DNA from: Cytobacillus citreus | Lineage (GTDB): Bacteria; Bacillota; Bacilli; Bacillales; Cytobacillaceae | Assembly (NCBI RefSeq): GCF_018343665.1 | Contig: NZ_JAGYPM010000004.1 | Coordinates: 522,381 to 586,380 of the forward strand | Reading direction: 5' to 3' | Length of the DNA stretch: 64,000 nucleotides | Shown: one piece after another, positions 32,730-41,201 of the stretch | Position numbering within the stretch: the stretch's first letter is position 1 | Layout: the number at the start of each line of letters is the position of its first letter | Position numbers and translations under genes: made by a program | The notes under the pieces: model-generated | Seen by the model: the letters and a program-made list of their open reading frames with translations, nothing else | What the model was told of the DNA's origin: nothing | Databases searched by the model: none

Positions 32730-33977
32730 ATGAATCAATTTCTTCAGATGGGAGCAAATACAGTTTTAAGTTCCCCAAAAGGTAATGTTACTGTAAGCTA
32801 CGAAATTTCTAATTCGATAGATATTTCCTTAACAGCTTTCCTTTTAACTGATTCAGACAAGGTAGAAGGAGATAGCGGGATTATATTTTATAATCAACCA
32901 AAGAGCTCTTCTGGTGTAGCTACCCTAATACCATCTGAGAAATTAGGTAATACAAAAATACATAAAATTAATTTTGATATGAGTAAAGTCCCTGAAGGTA
33001 TTACTAAAATAGCAATAACTCTTACAGAGGATAATAGCACTGGATTTTCAAATGTAAAGAATTTAAAGGCTGAGATATGTACCGATCATAATATTATCCA
33101 GTTAACCCCATCTAGTTTCACAAATGAAAATGGAATTGTAGTATTAGAATTATATCTAAGGAATGGTCAGACAAAGGCAAAATCAATCTGGCGTGGCTTT
33201 AATTCTGGGCTTGAAGGGTTATGTAAAAATTACGGTGTTGAGGTTGAATCTGATGAGCAAAACAAGCCTTCTGAACCTAAAACTATTCAAAAACAAACCC
33301 CAAAAGAACCTGTCAAGACTCTAACTGTTCCTGAAAATAAAAATAGACAAAACACGTTGTCACCGATAAGCCTTGTAAAGGTAAAGGGTAAGATAAGTCT
33401 TGAAAAAGGTCAAAAGCCAGTTATCATTGATAAAACACCAGAAATTACTGCAACGGTATCTTGGAAGACTGGGACAGATTATGATATATATGCTTTAGTC
33501 TATACAAAGGATGGTAAGCAGATAGATGTAGCTATGTTTGGGGCGAAAGGAACATCTCCCCTCAAGAGTTTTGGCAACGGAGCAGTGGAACATATGGGGG
33601 ATGTTAGGAGAAATAATCTATCAACTAAGACAGAAGTCATTAAATTAAGGCTGAATAATGATATTCTCGCAGTTGTTCCTGTGGTTTATTCTGCTCAGTC
33701 AAATGGAACAGGATCGTTCTACCGATACAAAGTGTCCATGAGTATAGATAATCATAGCGGAACCTCCGTTACCATATCCTCCAAGAATGCAAATAATAAT
33801 GATAGAATTTATACATGTGTGCCAGGAATCCTTCATAATACGCAAGATGGAGTTATTATAAGTCCATTGGAGCTTTATAGTACACCGAACTCAGAGCGTA
33901 GACCTAAACTTAGGATGGGATCTTCAAATATGGTAGAAGTTATAATGGATGAAGGACCTAAAAATGATTACAAGTAG
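32730..33977 (+). CDS. Orphan two-domain TerD-family protein
   Basis: Start at ATG 32730, eight bases after a GGGAG site; the GTG at 32721 overlaps it. The 415-residue protein has two TerD-like domains. Residues 1-165 include GNVTVSYEISNSIDISLTAF, DSGIIFYNQPKSSSGVATL and LELYLRNGQTKAKSIWRGFN. Residues about 215-400 include KGKISLEKGQKPVIIDKTPE, VSWKTGTDYDIYALVYTKDG and VEHMGDVRRNN. A Lys/Pro-rich linker joins them. TerD domains are Ca2+-binding beta-sandwiches of tellurite and phage-stress systems. No other ter genes are near, so its role here is open. Confidence 0.8.
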   Translation: MNQFLQMGANTVLSSPKGNVTVSYEISNSIDISLTAFLLTDSDKVEGDSGIIFYNQPKSSSGVATLIPSEKLGNTKIHKINFDMSKVPEGITKIAITLTEDNSTGFSNVKNLKAEICTDHNIIQLTPSSFTNENGIVVLELYLRNGQTKAKSIWRGFNSGLEGLCKNYGVEVESDEQNKPSEPKTIQKQTPKEPVKTLTVPENKNRQNTLSPISLVKVKGKISLEKGQKPVIIDKTPEITATVSWKTGTDYDIYALVYTKDGKQIDVAMFGAKGTSPLKSFGNGAVEHMGDVRRNNLSTKTEVIKLRLNNDILAVVPVVYSAQSNGTGSFYRYKVSMSIDNHSGTSVTISSKNANNNDRIYTCVPGILHNTQDGVIISPLELYSTPNSERRPKLRMGSSNMVEVIMDEGPKNDYK

Positions 33978-34072
33978 ACTGGAATTTACAGTTGAAATAT
34001 ATAGATTGTATAAGTTAAAGAATCAAATAATATAGACTGAAATTTAATAAGCGTTTAGAAGTATTTGAGGAA

Positions 34073-34103
34073 GGACAAGCATAAAATAAGCTTGTTCTTT
34101 TTT
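34073..34103 (+). terminator. Terminator of the TerD-type gene
   Basis: GGACAAGC / GCTTGTTC stem with an ATAAAATAA loop and six T residues. The palindromic element copy B begins inside its T-tract. Confidence 0.8.
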
Positions 34104-34378
34104 ATCGCAGATTAACGGGCTGTAAGACCCCCACTTCAAGAAGTTGAGTTAAGAATAAATTTCTAAGTGGGGGATCAACAGCCCGTAAAAGCCCGTATGA
34201 TGAACACAGACTAAAAGCGCCACATCGTGTGGCAACGTCTGCGTGACCCACTTCGTGTGGGCCGCAACTAACAATCAGTGGGGGATAAGCAGACTAAGAA
34301 CGTGACGTCCTGTCGCAACGTCTGCACTAGCACATCCTGTGCGTCGAAAAACCCCCACTGATTGAAGTTTCACTTTAT
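34101..34378 (+). repeat. Palindrome-rich element, copy B
   Basis: About 278 bp, differing from copy A (27883-28161) at only a few positions, with the same ends TTTATCGCAG and TTTCACTTTAT and the same orientation. Confidence 0.9.
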
Positions 34379-34534
34379 GGTTTAAACTAGTTTCATTTGA
34401 AAATGAAGCGGTCTTATTCAACTAAATGCAGCTTAGGTTAAGAAGGAAAATTTCTCTCTACTAGCGAAACATAATAATTAATAGAAACTAAATTTAGATT
34501 ACTTGGGGGAAAACGGTGTTAATTTCGACAAGGG

Positions 34535-36004
34535 GTGATTTTCATATTTAGGAAAAATATAAAAACGATACTTAGATCATTATTAACAAATCCAATATTA
34601 ATAATTGGATACTGGATTTTTTGCTATGAGTTAGCTTCATTATGTAGGTATGGAAGAATTAATAATAATATTTATATTTTATTATTATGTATCGTATTTT
34701 TAATATCTATCATTGCATTTACTACAATTAGAATTATAAAAGATAGAGAATATGGCTCTAAAAAATCAAATACTTGGCAATATATTTCTATAATAATTAT
34801 TTTGGCAATAACATTATTTTATGGAGTAGAGATTTATAAAAGTGCAACAAATTATGGTGGCAAACTTGCGTGGACTATAGAAAGATTAAAAAATGAAAGA
34901 TCAGTTAAATTTGAACATAATAATATATATGAATATGGAGTAGAAGGTATTTTTGAAGATATAAATAAGGAATATACTTTGCCAAAGAAATTATATATGG
35001 CAAGTGATTTTAAGCTTACATTTAATTCAGATGGAACAATCACATCTTTTGATACATTTGTTTATGGGAAAAATACGGATGGGAAAGAAGAAAGTTACTT
35101 AATAACTTATGATAAAAATAAGTCACAAGATATTACTTTATGGCTAAATGGATATGCAGGTTCTGATTATGATGATGATAAACTAGTAGAACCCCTAATT
35201 AAAACGGTTAATGCTATTCCAGTTCAGCAAACCGTTAGTAAGTGGAATGAGAGTAAGTACGGATTGGTTTATTATGGAAAACGAAATTGGGGATATAACA
35301 CAGAGGGAATTATTAATATTAATGAGGAAGGTAAGGAGGTTCATCTTGAAGAAGCAACTTCTGAAATAATTGGATATACGGTATCTATATTTGTCCCTGG
35401 AAAAGAGAAAGAGATGATACCTGCTAGATATAACTTAATCGGTGACCCAAGTTGGAGTAAATCAAATACTACGCCAAATCAAGATAGTTCTAAAGAGAAG
35501 CAACAAGAGTTAACTAATAACAATGAACAGTTTTTCCTATCAAAAGAAGTTGGTTATCAACTAAATTTTACAGATAAAGCATTAGGAAGTACTTTTTATT
35601 CACTAAGTAAGACTGTTGATGGGGGTGAAACATGGGAGGTTATAAATGAAGATCCGTTCATCGGAGGAATTGGTAGTGTATCAGGAATAACTTTTATAAA
35701 TGATAAACTTGGATTTATAGGAGCAATCCGTCCTTCTGGTACGAACGGAGAGTTATATCGTACAGATGATGGGGGCATATCTTTTAAAAAGGTAAATTAT
35801 ACACCTCATGAAGTAAAATTAAATAGTGGACAGTCTATAAGTCCTTTCGATTCTCCAGGTATGCCTTATGAGAAAGATGGAGTTTTTAATATGTTAGTCG
35901 GGCAAGGATCAGATGGAGATTATAATGGTAATAGTAGTGCACTTTATCAATCAAAAGATAATGGAGAAACATGGGAATATGTAAAAGAAGTTAAAAGTAG
36001 TTAG
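34535..36004 (+). CDS. Membrane protein with Asp-box (BNR) repeat domain
   Basis: 489 residues; the only start seen is GTG 34535 with a weak AAGGGG overlap, so the true start is uncertain. Three hydrophobic helices fill residues 1-105 (ILIIGYWIFCYELASLC, IYILLLCIVFLISIIAF, YISIIIILAITLFYGVEIY). The rest is outside: a mixed domain to about 320, a Ser/Asn/Gln-rich linker, then a beta-propeller-like part with Asp-box motifs SKTVDGGETWEV, YRTDDGGISF and YQSKDNGETWEY. Such S-x-D-x-G-x-T-W loops occur in sialidases and in non-enzymatic propellers. Function unknown. It is very AT-rich and stands alone. Confidence 0.75.
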   Translation: MIFIFRKNIKTILRSLLTNPILIIGYWIFCYELASLCRYGRINNNIYILLLCIVFLISIIAFTTIRIIKDREYGSKKSNTWQYISIIIILAITLFYGVEIYKSATNYGGKLAWTIERLKNERSVKFEHNNIYEYGVEGIFEDINKEYTLPKKLYMASDFKLTFNSDGTITSFDTFVYGKNTDGKEESYLITYDKNKSQDITLWLNGYAGSDYDDDKLVEPLIKTVNAIPVQQTVSKWNESKYGLVYYGKRNWGYNTEGIININEEGKEVHLEEATSEIIGYTVSIFVPGKEKEMIPARYNLIGDPSWSKSNTTPNQDSSKEKQQELTNNNEQFFLSKEVGYQLNFTDKALGSTFYSLSKTVDGGETWEVINEDPFIGGIGSVSGITFINDKLGFIGAIRPSGTNGELYRTDDGGISFKKVNYTPHEVKLNSGQSISPFDSPGMPYEKDGVFNMLVGQGSDGDYNGNSSALYQSKDNGETWEYVKEVKSS

Positions 36005-36031
36005 TAATAAATAAATAATTATTTATTGAAA

Positions 36032-36085
36032 AACCTCTGTTGCAGGTGTAACGGTGAACCGCATCATAAGTAAATCAGGTTTTTT
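36032..36085 (+). repeat. CGGTGAACCG nested terminator repeat, copy 3
   Basis: CCTCTGTT...TAACGGTGAACCGCATCATA...AAATCAGG then TTTTTT. The outer stem is degraded. Follows the gene at 34535. Confidence 0.75.
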
Positions 36086-36192
36086 CAAAAATATTGGTTT
36101 GCCTTTTTGATAAATCACAAGTGAGGTTACTAAAGTAAAAAGTGTGGTAAACTAAAATATCTTTAAAAAAGTATATAAGGTGTTTGATAGGT

Positions 36193-37095
36193 TTGGAAAT
36201 TAAACATTTGGAGTGTTTTATTGAAGTTACACGTACTGGCAATTTCACCAATGCAGCTGAAAATCTGTTTATTACGCAGCCTGCCCTCAGTAGAATTATC
36301 AAATCCTTGGAGGGGGAACTTGGTACACAGCTATTTATTCGCACAAGAAAAGGGCTGATTTTAACAGAGGCAGGACGTATTCTAGAAAAACATGCATTAA
36401 TAATTGAAAAACAGTTGCATCTTTTGGATACGGAACTTGGTCAGATGTTCATGCTAAAAAAAAGCCATGTCCGTATTGGACTCCCAGCGATAACTAATTC
36501 TATTTTCTTCTCACAACTGATTGCCTCGTTTCATGAAAAATATCCAGAGGTGACTTTCCAATTGGAAGAGGATGGATCTAAGCCGATTGAGGAGAAGATT
36601 GTCAGTGGGTTGTTAGATTTTGGGGTTATCGTTCTTCCGGAGAAAAATGATAATCTTGACCATTATAGGTTTGTTAATGAGAAATTAAAACTAGTGGTAC
36701 CCTCGTTTCATCGTCTTGCTGGGAGACAGGAAGTGTCATTGAAAGAACTTAAAGAAGAGAGCTTTATTATGTTCAATCGAGATTTTGAGTTAAGAAACCT
36801 TGTCATGACTGCTTGCAGAGAAGCTGGTTTTCAACCGATAATTATTTCGGAAACATCACAATTAGATTTTATTCAAGAATTGGTTGCTTACAATATAGGT
36901 ATTACTTTGCTGCCTGAGAATACATGTTTGGAACTAACAAATGATTTTCGCACTATAACCGTAATCAATCCGACAATCGAATGGACTCTAGCGATGGTCT
37001 GGAAAAAAGATGCATACTTATCACAGGTTGCGAAAGAATTTATCCGATTTGCCAAAATAAAGCTGTCGACATCTAATCATAACGATGATTCATAA
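36193..37095 (+). CDS. LysR-family transcriptional regulator
   Basis: Start set at TTG 36193 (MEIKHLECFIEVTRTGNFTN), ten bases after AAGGTG; the TTG at 36184 is too close. The 300-residue protein has the N-terminal winged helix (AAENLFITQPALSRIIKSLE, GELGTQLFIRTRKGLILTEA) and a two-lobed effector domain (VRIGLPAITNSIFFSQLIAS, GLLDFGVIVLPE, YNIGITLLPE). Effector and targets are unknown. No divergent gene lies next to it, which is atypical; the neighbour upstream is the unrelated propeller protein. Confidence 0.93.
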   Translation: MEIKHLECFIEVTRTGNFTNAAENLFITQPALSRIIKSLEGELGTQLFIRTRKGLILTEAGRILEKHALIIEKQLHLLDTELGQMFMLKKSHVRIGLPAITNSIFFSQLIASFHEKYPEVTFQLEEDGSKPIEEKIVSGLLDFGVIVLPEKNDNLDHYRFVNEKLKLVVPSFHRLAGRQEVSLKELKEESFIMFNRDFELRNLVMTACREAGFQPIIISETSQLDFIQELVAYNIGITLLPENTCLELTNDFRTITVINPTIEWTLAMVWKKDAYLSQVAKEFIRFAKIKLSTSNHNDDS

Positions 37096-37292
37096 TCTAA
37101 AATTGAGTCAAATAGTAGAAGGCATCCTCTTGTTATGGGGAGGCTTTTTTTATTGTGTATGCTAAAGAGCGCTTACATACTATTTTGTTATGAATTGCAT
37201 ATGGGATTGGCATTGTATCTTTCCACTATAGTCATATTATAATTACTTTGTGAAAACTTTAACACATTTGAGAAGAGCGCCTCAAATGTATT

Positions 37293-37403
37293 TTTATCGC
37301 AGATTAACGGGCTGTAAGAGCCCCACTTCAAGAAGTTGAGTGAAGAATAGATTTCTAAGTGGGGGATGAAGGAAAACCCCCACTGATTGAAGTTTCACTT
37401 TAT
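37293..37403 (+). repeat. Palindrome-rich element, internally deleted copy C
   Basis: Has the same two ends as copies A and B, but the central hairpin array is missing: AAGTGGGGGATGAAGGAAAA joins directly to ACCCCCACTGATTGAAG. 111 bp. The right end lies 15 bases before the start of the thioesterase gene and supplies its leader. Confidence 0.85.
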
Positions 37404-37418
37404 ATAAGGTGGTATTTT

Positions 37419-37934
37419 ATGCAAGCAAAAAAGGTTAAAGAAACGCGTGTTGTTCAAACCGATCAAGTACTCATTAATGATTTGAACAATCATCATACAT
37501 TATTTGGTGGAGTACTAATGAAGAAGATGGATGCTTGTGCGACACTTTCCGCTCGCAGGCACTCAAGGGTAAAGGAGTGTGTTACGGCATCTACTGACTC
37601 AGTTAACTTCATTGAACCAATCAGAGTAAGTGATTCGGTTTGTATCGAATCATTTGTCAGCTATACAGGTAAAAGGTCAATGGAGATTTTCTGTAAAGTG
37701 GTGGCCGAAGATCTTGAAACTGGAAAACGTAGAATTGCAGCTACAGCATTCTTAACTTTTGTCCCTCTAGATGAAAATAAAAGGCCGATAGAAGTTCCAG
37801 GTGTTATTCCAGAAACAGAGGAAGAAAAATTTCTCTATGATACGGGGAAAGAACGTGAAAAAATTCGCAAGCTAAAAAGACAACAAAATAACGAACTCGT
37901 GTCCAAACTTTCAGTGGATAAACCATGGGATTAA
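37419..37934 (+). CDS. ykhA: Acyl-CoA thioesterase, hotdog fold (YkhA-like)
   Basis: Start at ATG 37419, with AAGGTGG upstream; the frame is open further back through the repeat. The 171-residue protein shows NDLNNHHTLFGGVLMKKMDA then CATLSARRHSRVKECVTAST, the hotdog helix and active-site Asn/His/Asp region of the BFIT/YciA-type thioesterases, then DSVNFIEPIRVSDSVCIESF and AATAFLTFVPLDEN. Such enzymes hydrolyse long- or medium-chain acyl-CoA as hexamers. The C-terminal 40 residues are charged, as in B. subtilis YkhA. Confidence 0.88.
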   Translation: MQAKKVKETRVVQTDQVLINDLNNHHTLFGGVLMKKMDACATLSARRHSRVKECVTASTDSVNFIEPIRVSDSVCIESFVSYTGKRSMEIFCKVVAEDLETGKRRIAATAFLTFVPLDENKRPIEVPGVIPETEEEKFLYDTGKEREKIRKLKRQQNNELVSKLSVDKPWD

Positions 37935-37959
37935 TACCAAGCAAAAAGGGAGGGAGATT

Positions 37960-38331
37960 ATGCTAACAACATCAAGTTACGACCAATTGAAAAGTGCGCA
38001 AATAGCTATCGGAAAACTAAATTCCACAAAACCATCTATTTACAGAAAATTTATCAATATCATTAAAGTGACTCGTCAATTGCAGTTTGGATATCAATAT
38101 ATGGGCTCATTAATTATGGATGAAGACCCAGGTAAATTCAATCCGATGTCTCAAGATGATTATGTGTTGTCTGTCTATTATCGGGAAATCGAAAATTTAA
38201 AAACAGACAAAAAGTTCCTTGATTTAAAGCAATTACTAAAAACGCATAACCAACTCAGCTATGCTAATATTAGCAAGTTGGCATTGGGGGAAAACCCAGA
38301 AGCATTAGTTGGTCCAACTTTAGTCCGTTAA
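37960..38331 (+). CDS. Unknown 123-residue protein
   Basis: ATG 37960 with GGGAGGGAG upstream, 25 bases after the thioesterase stop, so probably the second gene of its operon. The product (MLTTSSYDQLKSAQIAIGKL, FINIIKVTRQLQFGYQYMGS, LSVYYREIENLKTDKKFLDL) is helical, soluble and without known motifs. Not recognised. A nested terminator repeat follows. Confidence 0.75.
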   Translation: MLTTSSYDQLKSAQIAIGKLNSTKPSIYRKFINIIKVTRQLQFGYQYMGSLIMDEDPGKFNPMSQDDYVLSVYYREIENLKTDKKFLDLKQLLKTHNQLSYANISKLALGENPEALVGPTLVR

Positions 38332-38351
38332 TAGCTGAACGGAACCTTGCT

Positions 38352-38405
38352 AACCTCACTTAGAACTTTCACGGTGAACCGTATCATAAGTAAGTGCGAT
38401 TTTTC
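38352..38405 (+). repeat. CGGTGAACCG nested terminator repeat, copy 4
   Basis: CCTCACTTA...TCACGGTGAACCGTATCATAAGTAAGTGCGA, then TTTTTC. Ends the thioesterase operon. Confidence 0.8.
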
Positions 38406-38492
38406 TAAAAAAGAGAAGTGCCAGTCCTAATGAAGGCTGACACTTTGTTATTTACAAAAAGTATCTGTTTTGTCTGAAGAATTTGTTTCATC

Positions 38493-39362
38493 CTATTTTG
38501 TATTTACTAATAAATGTGTTAGTGCTTGTTTTAACGATGTAGCCGGACGACTTAATAAAAATTCCAAATCTGTATGTGCTGATTCTAATCCACCTTCACG
38601 AATACCTTTTTGAGTCATAACTAACATTGGAAGGTATGCTTCAGGTACACCAGCACCTTTTAACATTGCTTCAAAAGAAACATCGTCTACTGCTAATAAA
38701 GGAACTTCTTTGCCTAACACTTCATTTAACGTATCAACAAATTGCTGTTGTGATAAATTTTCACCAGAAAGCTCATAAATTTTATATTCGTGACCATCAG
38801 CTACTAAAACATTCGCTGCTGCTTCAGCTAAATCTGGTCGGTATACCCAACCGATTTTCCCTTCACCTGCAGAAGTTATCCAAGGGGCACCAGCCATACA
38901 GCCTTGAATTGTTCCAAGTTCATTTTCTACATACCAGTTGTTACGTAGAATCACATAAGGAATACCTGATTCAATAATTGCTACTTCACGCACTCTATGC
39001 ATGCCTGCCAGGAAGAAGTCATTTGCCTCTGCACGCGTAACACTTGGATAAATAATTTGTTTTACATTGGTAGCTTTGGCAGCTTCTACTGCATTTGTAT
39101 GTTGACGCATAATTGTTTCAAAATCACCAAATGTTGACATGATAAATAGACGATCTACATCTTTGAAGGCTGTAAGTAATGTTTCTTTATTTTCAAAATC
39201 CGTTACACGTACTTCTAAGCCTTGTTCCTTAAAGCTAAGTGCTTTTTCAGACTGGTCATCACGTACACCAACAATTATTTCTTCAACGGATAATTTGGTA
39301 AGTAAATACTCGACAATTTTAGAACCTAAATTTCCATTTGCACCTGTTACGAATACTTTCAT
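38493..39362 (-). CDS. NmrA-like NAD(P)-binding SDR oxidoreductase
   Basis: 289 residues. MKVFVTGANGNLGSKIVEYL carries the GxxGxxG nucleotide motif of atypical short-chain dehydrogenases. VDRLFIMSTFGDFETIMRQH, AAKATNVKQIIYPSVTRAE and IPYVILRNNWYVEN are the NmrA/QorB-type blocks. The family includes NADPH:quinone reductase 2 and redox-sensing proteins. Strong GGAGG site before ATG 39362. Transcribed divergently from an HxlR regulator 142 bp away, which probably controls it in response to quinones, aldehydes or similar stress. Confidence 0.88.
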   Translation of the reverse strand: MKVFVTGANGNLGSKIVEYLLTKLSVEEIIVGVRDDQSEKALSFKEQGLEVRVTDFENKETLLTAFKDVDRLFIMSTFGDFETIMRQHTNAVEAAKATNVKQIIYPSVTRAEANDFFLAGMHRVREVAIIESGIPYVILRNNWYVENELGTIQGCMAGAPWITSAGEGKIGWVYRPDLAEAAANVLVADGHEYKIYELSGENLSQQQFVDTLNEVLGKEVPLLAVDDVSFEAMLKGAGVPEAYLPMLVMTQKGIREGGLESAHTDLEFLLSRPATSLKQALTHLLVNTK

Positions 39363-39398
39363 ACAATCTCCTCCACTATGGTGTTATTTTTGATTTTT

Positions 39399-39448
39399 GT
39401 ACCTAATACATATACTATTTCTTAAGAAAGATCTATGTAAGTAGGCAC
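39399..39448. promoter_or_regulatory. Candidate HxlR operator in the divergent promoter region
   Basis: GTACCTAATACAT (39399-39411) faces ATGTAAGTAGGCAC (39435-39448) as an imperfect inverted repeat, with TTTCTTAAGAAA between. A second GTACCTAG lies near 39475. HxlR regulators bind such paired elements. Confidence 0.4.
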
Positions 39449-39504
39449 AATTTAATAACATAGTCATAAAAATAGTACCTAGAGAAGAAGGAGGAGGTTT
39501 TATT

Positions 39505-39888
39505 TTGGCACGTTTTAGTTATAAAGATGCATCGATTTCTGAAGAAATACAGCAAGAAATTTGTCCATTAACAGTTACTCAAAATGCAATTGCAGGCAGA
39601 TGGAAAATAGTGATTTTGTGGCATTTAAGCCAAAATGAAATGATTAGGTTTAATGAATTATTGAAGATGTTACCTGGTATCTCAAAAGGAATCTTAACTA
39701 GACAATTAAGAGAGCTTGAAGTGGACGAGCTAGTACACAGAGAAGTATATAAAGTTGTACCACCAAAGGTAGAATATTCGTTAACAGAGCTGGGGCAAAA
39801 GTTTATACCTGTATTAGAAGCAATGCAAGTGTGGGGTAAAGATTTATTAAATAAAAAAATAGAGATGTATGAAAAACTTGAGGATTAA
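39505..39888 (+). CDS. HxlR-family winged-helix regulator
   Basis: 127 residues from TTG 39505 with AGGAGGT upstream. CPLTVTQNAIAGRWKIVILW, the IRFNELLKMLPGISKGILTR recognition helix region, and the wing YKVVPPKVEYSLTELGQKFI are typical HxlR. A Cys near the N-terminus (QQEICPLTV) sits where thiol- or aldehyde-sensing members carry their reactive cysteine. Divergent from the NmrA-like gene. Confidence 0.93.
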   Translation: MARFSYKDASISEEIQQEICPLTVTQNAIAGRWKIVILWHLSQNEMIRFNELLKMLPGISKGILTRQLRELEVDELVHREVYKVVPPKVEYSLTELGQKFIPVLEAMQVWGKDLLNKKIEMYEKLED

Positions 39889-39986
39889 TAAATCGTAATT
39901 AACCTCTTATAAAACTAATAGCTAAAAGGTGTCGGAGTTAAATAAAAATTATTTACAATTTCTTAAACTAAGTATAGGAGAATAAA

Positions 39987-40037
39987 AACCGCACTTAGAC
40001 ATGTAACGGAGAACCGTATCATGAGTAATGAGGTTTT
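39987..40037 (+). repeat. CGGTGAACCG nested terminator repeat, copy 5
   Basis: ACCGCACTTAGACATGTAACGG then AGAACCGTATCATGAGTAATGAGGTTTTT. The inner loop reads CGGAGAACCG. Ends the HxlR gene. Confidence 0.7.
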
Positions 40038-40128
40038 TACGAAAAAAATAACAGCACGCTCTAATTGGAGAGGTGCTGTCTTGTTATTTAAATGCCTAGA
40101 AATTCCTCCACATATGCTTCTGCTTACT

Positions 40129-40596
40129 TTAATATTCTCCTTTAATGACAAAATACGAGCCCCGAATGGTTCCAGCTAGTTTAGACTTCTGCCTAGCAAA
40201 CTTAAACTTCCCCTCTAACTCTTTTGGTACTTCCATCCCATCAGAAAGCTTAAAACCAACAGCCCGCTTCTTAGGATCATCCACCGTATACATGACGTTG
40301 ACGCTAAGACCATCCTCATAAAAGACGTAGGCAAATTTGATATTTTCTACTTGAAAACGCGACGTTTCTAAAGGTTTGGCTGCAAACTCAATATCACGTT
40401 CTTTCAAAATTTGGTTCACATAATCAAGGGTCTCGCAGGACTCGCTAGCTGGTACAACCGTAAATTCATGCTTGTATTTGTTCATAAAGTATCGAGCTTC
40501 ATTAGCACGTAAACCAGCAAGCGCTTCTACTATAGGTGAAGACTCTAAACCAACCGTAGACACATTTTTAAAATCAACGGTATAGGACAATTCCAT
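40129..40596 (-). CDS. Unknown 155-residue protein paired with a GyrI-like gene
   Basis: ATG 40596 directly follows AAGGAGAG. The product MELSYTVDFKNVSTVGLESS, ARYFMNKYKHEFTVVPASES and EDGLSVNVMYTVDDPKKRAV is a soluble alpha/beta protein with no motif I can name. It is 16 bases downstream of the GyrI-like gene on the same strand and so is likely part of the same operon and regulon as the divergent WYL regulator. Confidence 0.75.
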   Translation of the reverse strand: MELSYTVDFKNVSTVGLESSPIVEALAGLRANEARYFMNKYKHEFTVVPASESCETLDYVNQILKERDIEFAAKPLETSRFQVENIKFAYVFYEDGLSVNVMYTVDDPKKRAVGFKLSDGMEVPKELEGKFKFARQKSKLAGTIRGSYFVIKGEY

Positions 40597-40612
40597 CTCT
40601 CCTTTTATCTCT

Positions 40613-41092
40613 TTATTTCCTAACTACCGGAATCCACATTTCACCATAAAAGACTCCGTTTCGCTGCTCCATCACAACCGCTGCATTAGGTCCACCAACA
40701 TAGGCAACATCGTTTGCTTCTTGTAATGCTTGACCAAATGCAATGCCAGTAACCGTATTACTCAACTCTTCAGCTGTTTCTGCTTCCCCTTTTACAACCA
40801 GGTATTCTCCTTTAGGAAATTGAATCACTCTGGATGCTTCTGGTAATGATGCCTCTGTCATGACGCCGGCATAATGCATCATCTTGTTATTCACCGCTTC
40901 ATTCACGACAAAAATGTAATCATTTGTGGCTACGGCTTTTAACTTATCAAGCCTTCCATCTTGTTTGACGGCCGACCAAAAGTCTGCCTTTTCCTTGTTT
41001 ATGCCAGCGTAGTCGGTGTAATCGCTTTTAAGCTCAGTTCCAATGCCTAAAACGGTAAAGCTTTCTTTTTCTTCTAGGGTATAATTTGCCAT
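40613..41092 (-). CDS. GyrI-like effector-binding domain protein
   Basis: Start at ATG 41092 with AGAGGATGG eight bases upstream; TTG 41098 overlaps it. The 159-residue protein MANYTLEEKESFTVLGIGTE, with VVNEAVNNKMMHYAGVMTEA, FPKGEYLVVKGEAETAEEL and VVMEQRNGVFYGEMWIPVVR, fits the GyrI/AraC effector-binding (BmrR C-terminal-like) fold, including the late Glu and the WIPV strand. Stand-alone GyrI-like proteins bind or hydrolyse small hydrophobic compounds. It is divergent from a WYL regulator. Confidence 0.82.
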   Translation of the reverse strand: MANYTLEEKESFTVLGIGTELKSDYTDYAGINKEKADFWSAVKQDGRLDKLKAVATNDYIFVVNEAVNNKMMHYAGVMTEASLPEASRVIQFPKGEYLVVKGEAETAEELSNTVTGIAFGQALQEANDVAYVGGPNAAVVMEQRNGVFYGEMWIPVVRK

Positions 41093-41201
41093 CTTCAAAC
41101 CATCCTCTTTTTTAAATTTATCAAATGATTTGTCTTTTCACTTGATGAGTTTATAATAGTCTTTAATCATGTCAAAAAATGATACTGTTTAGGAGATCCC
41201 G

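Noticed and set aside
32721..36004. Defence island made of the TerD-type and Asp-box genes
   Set aside because: Only two unrelated genes separated by a terminator and a repeat, with no nuclease, ATPase or other effector; not enough to claim a defence system.
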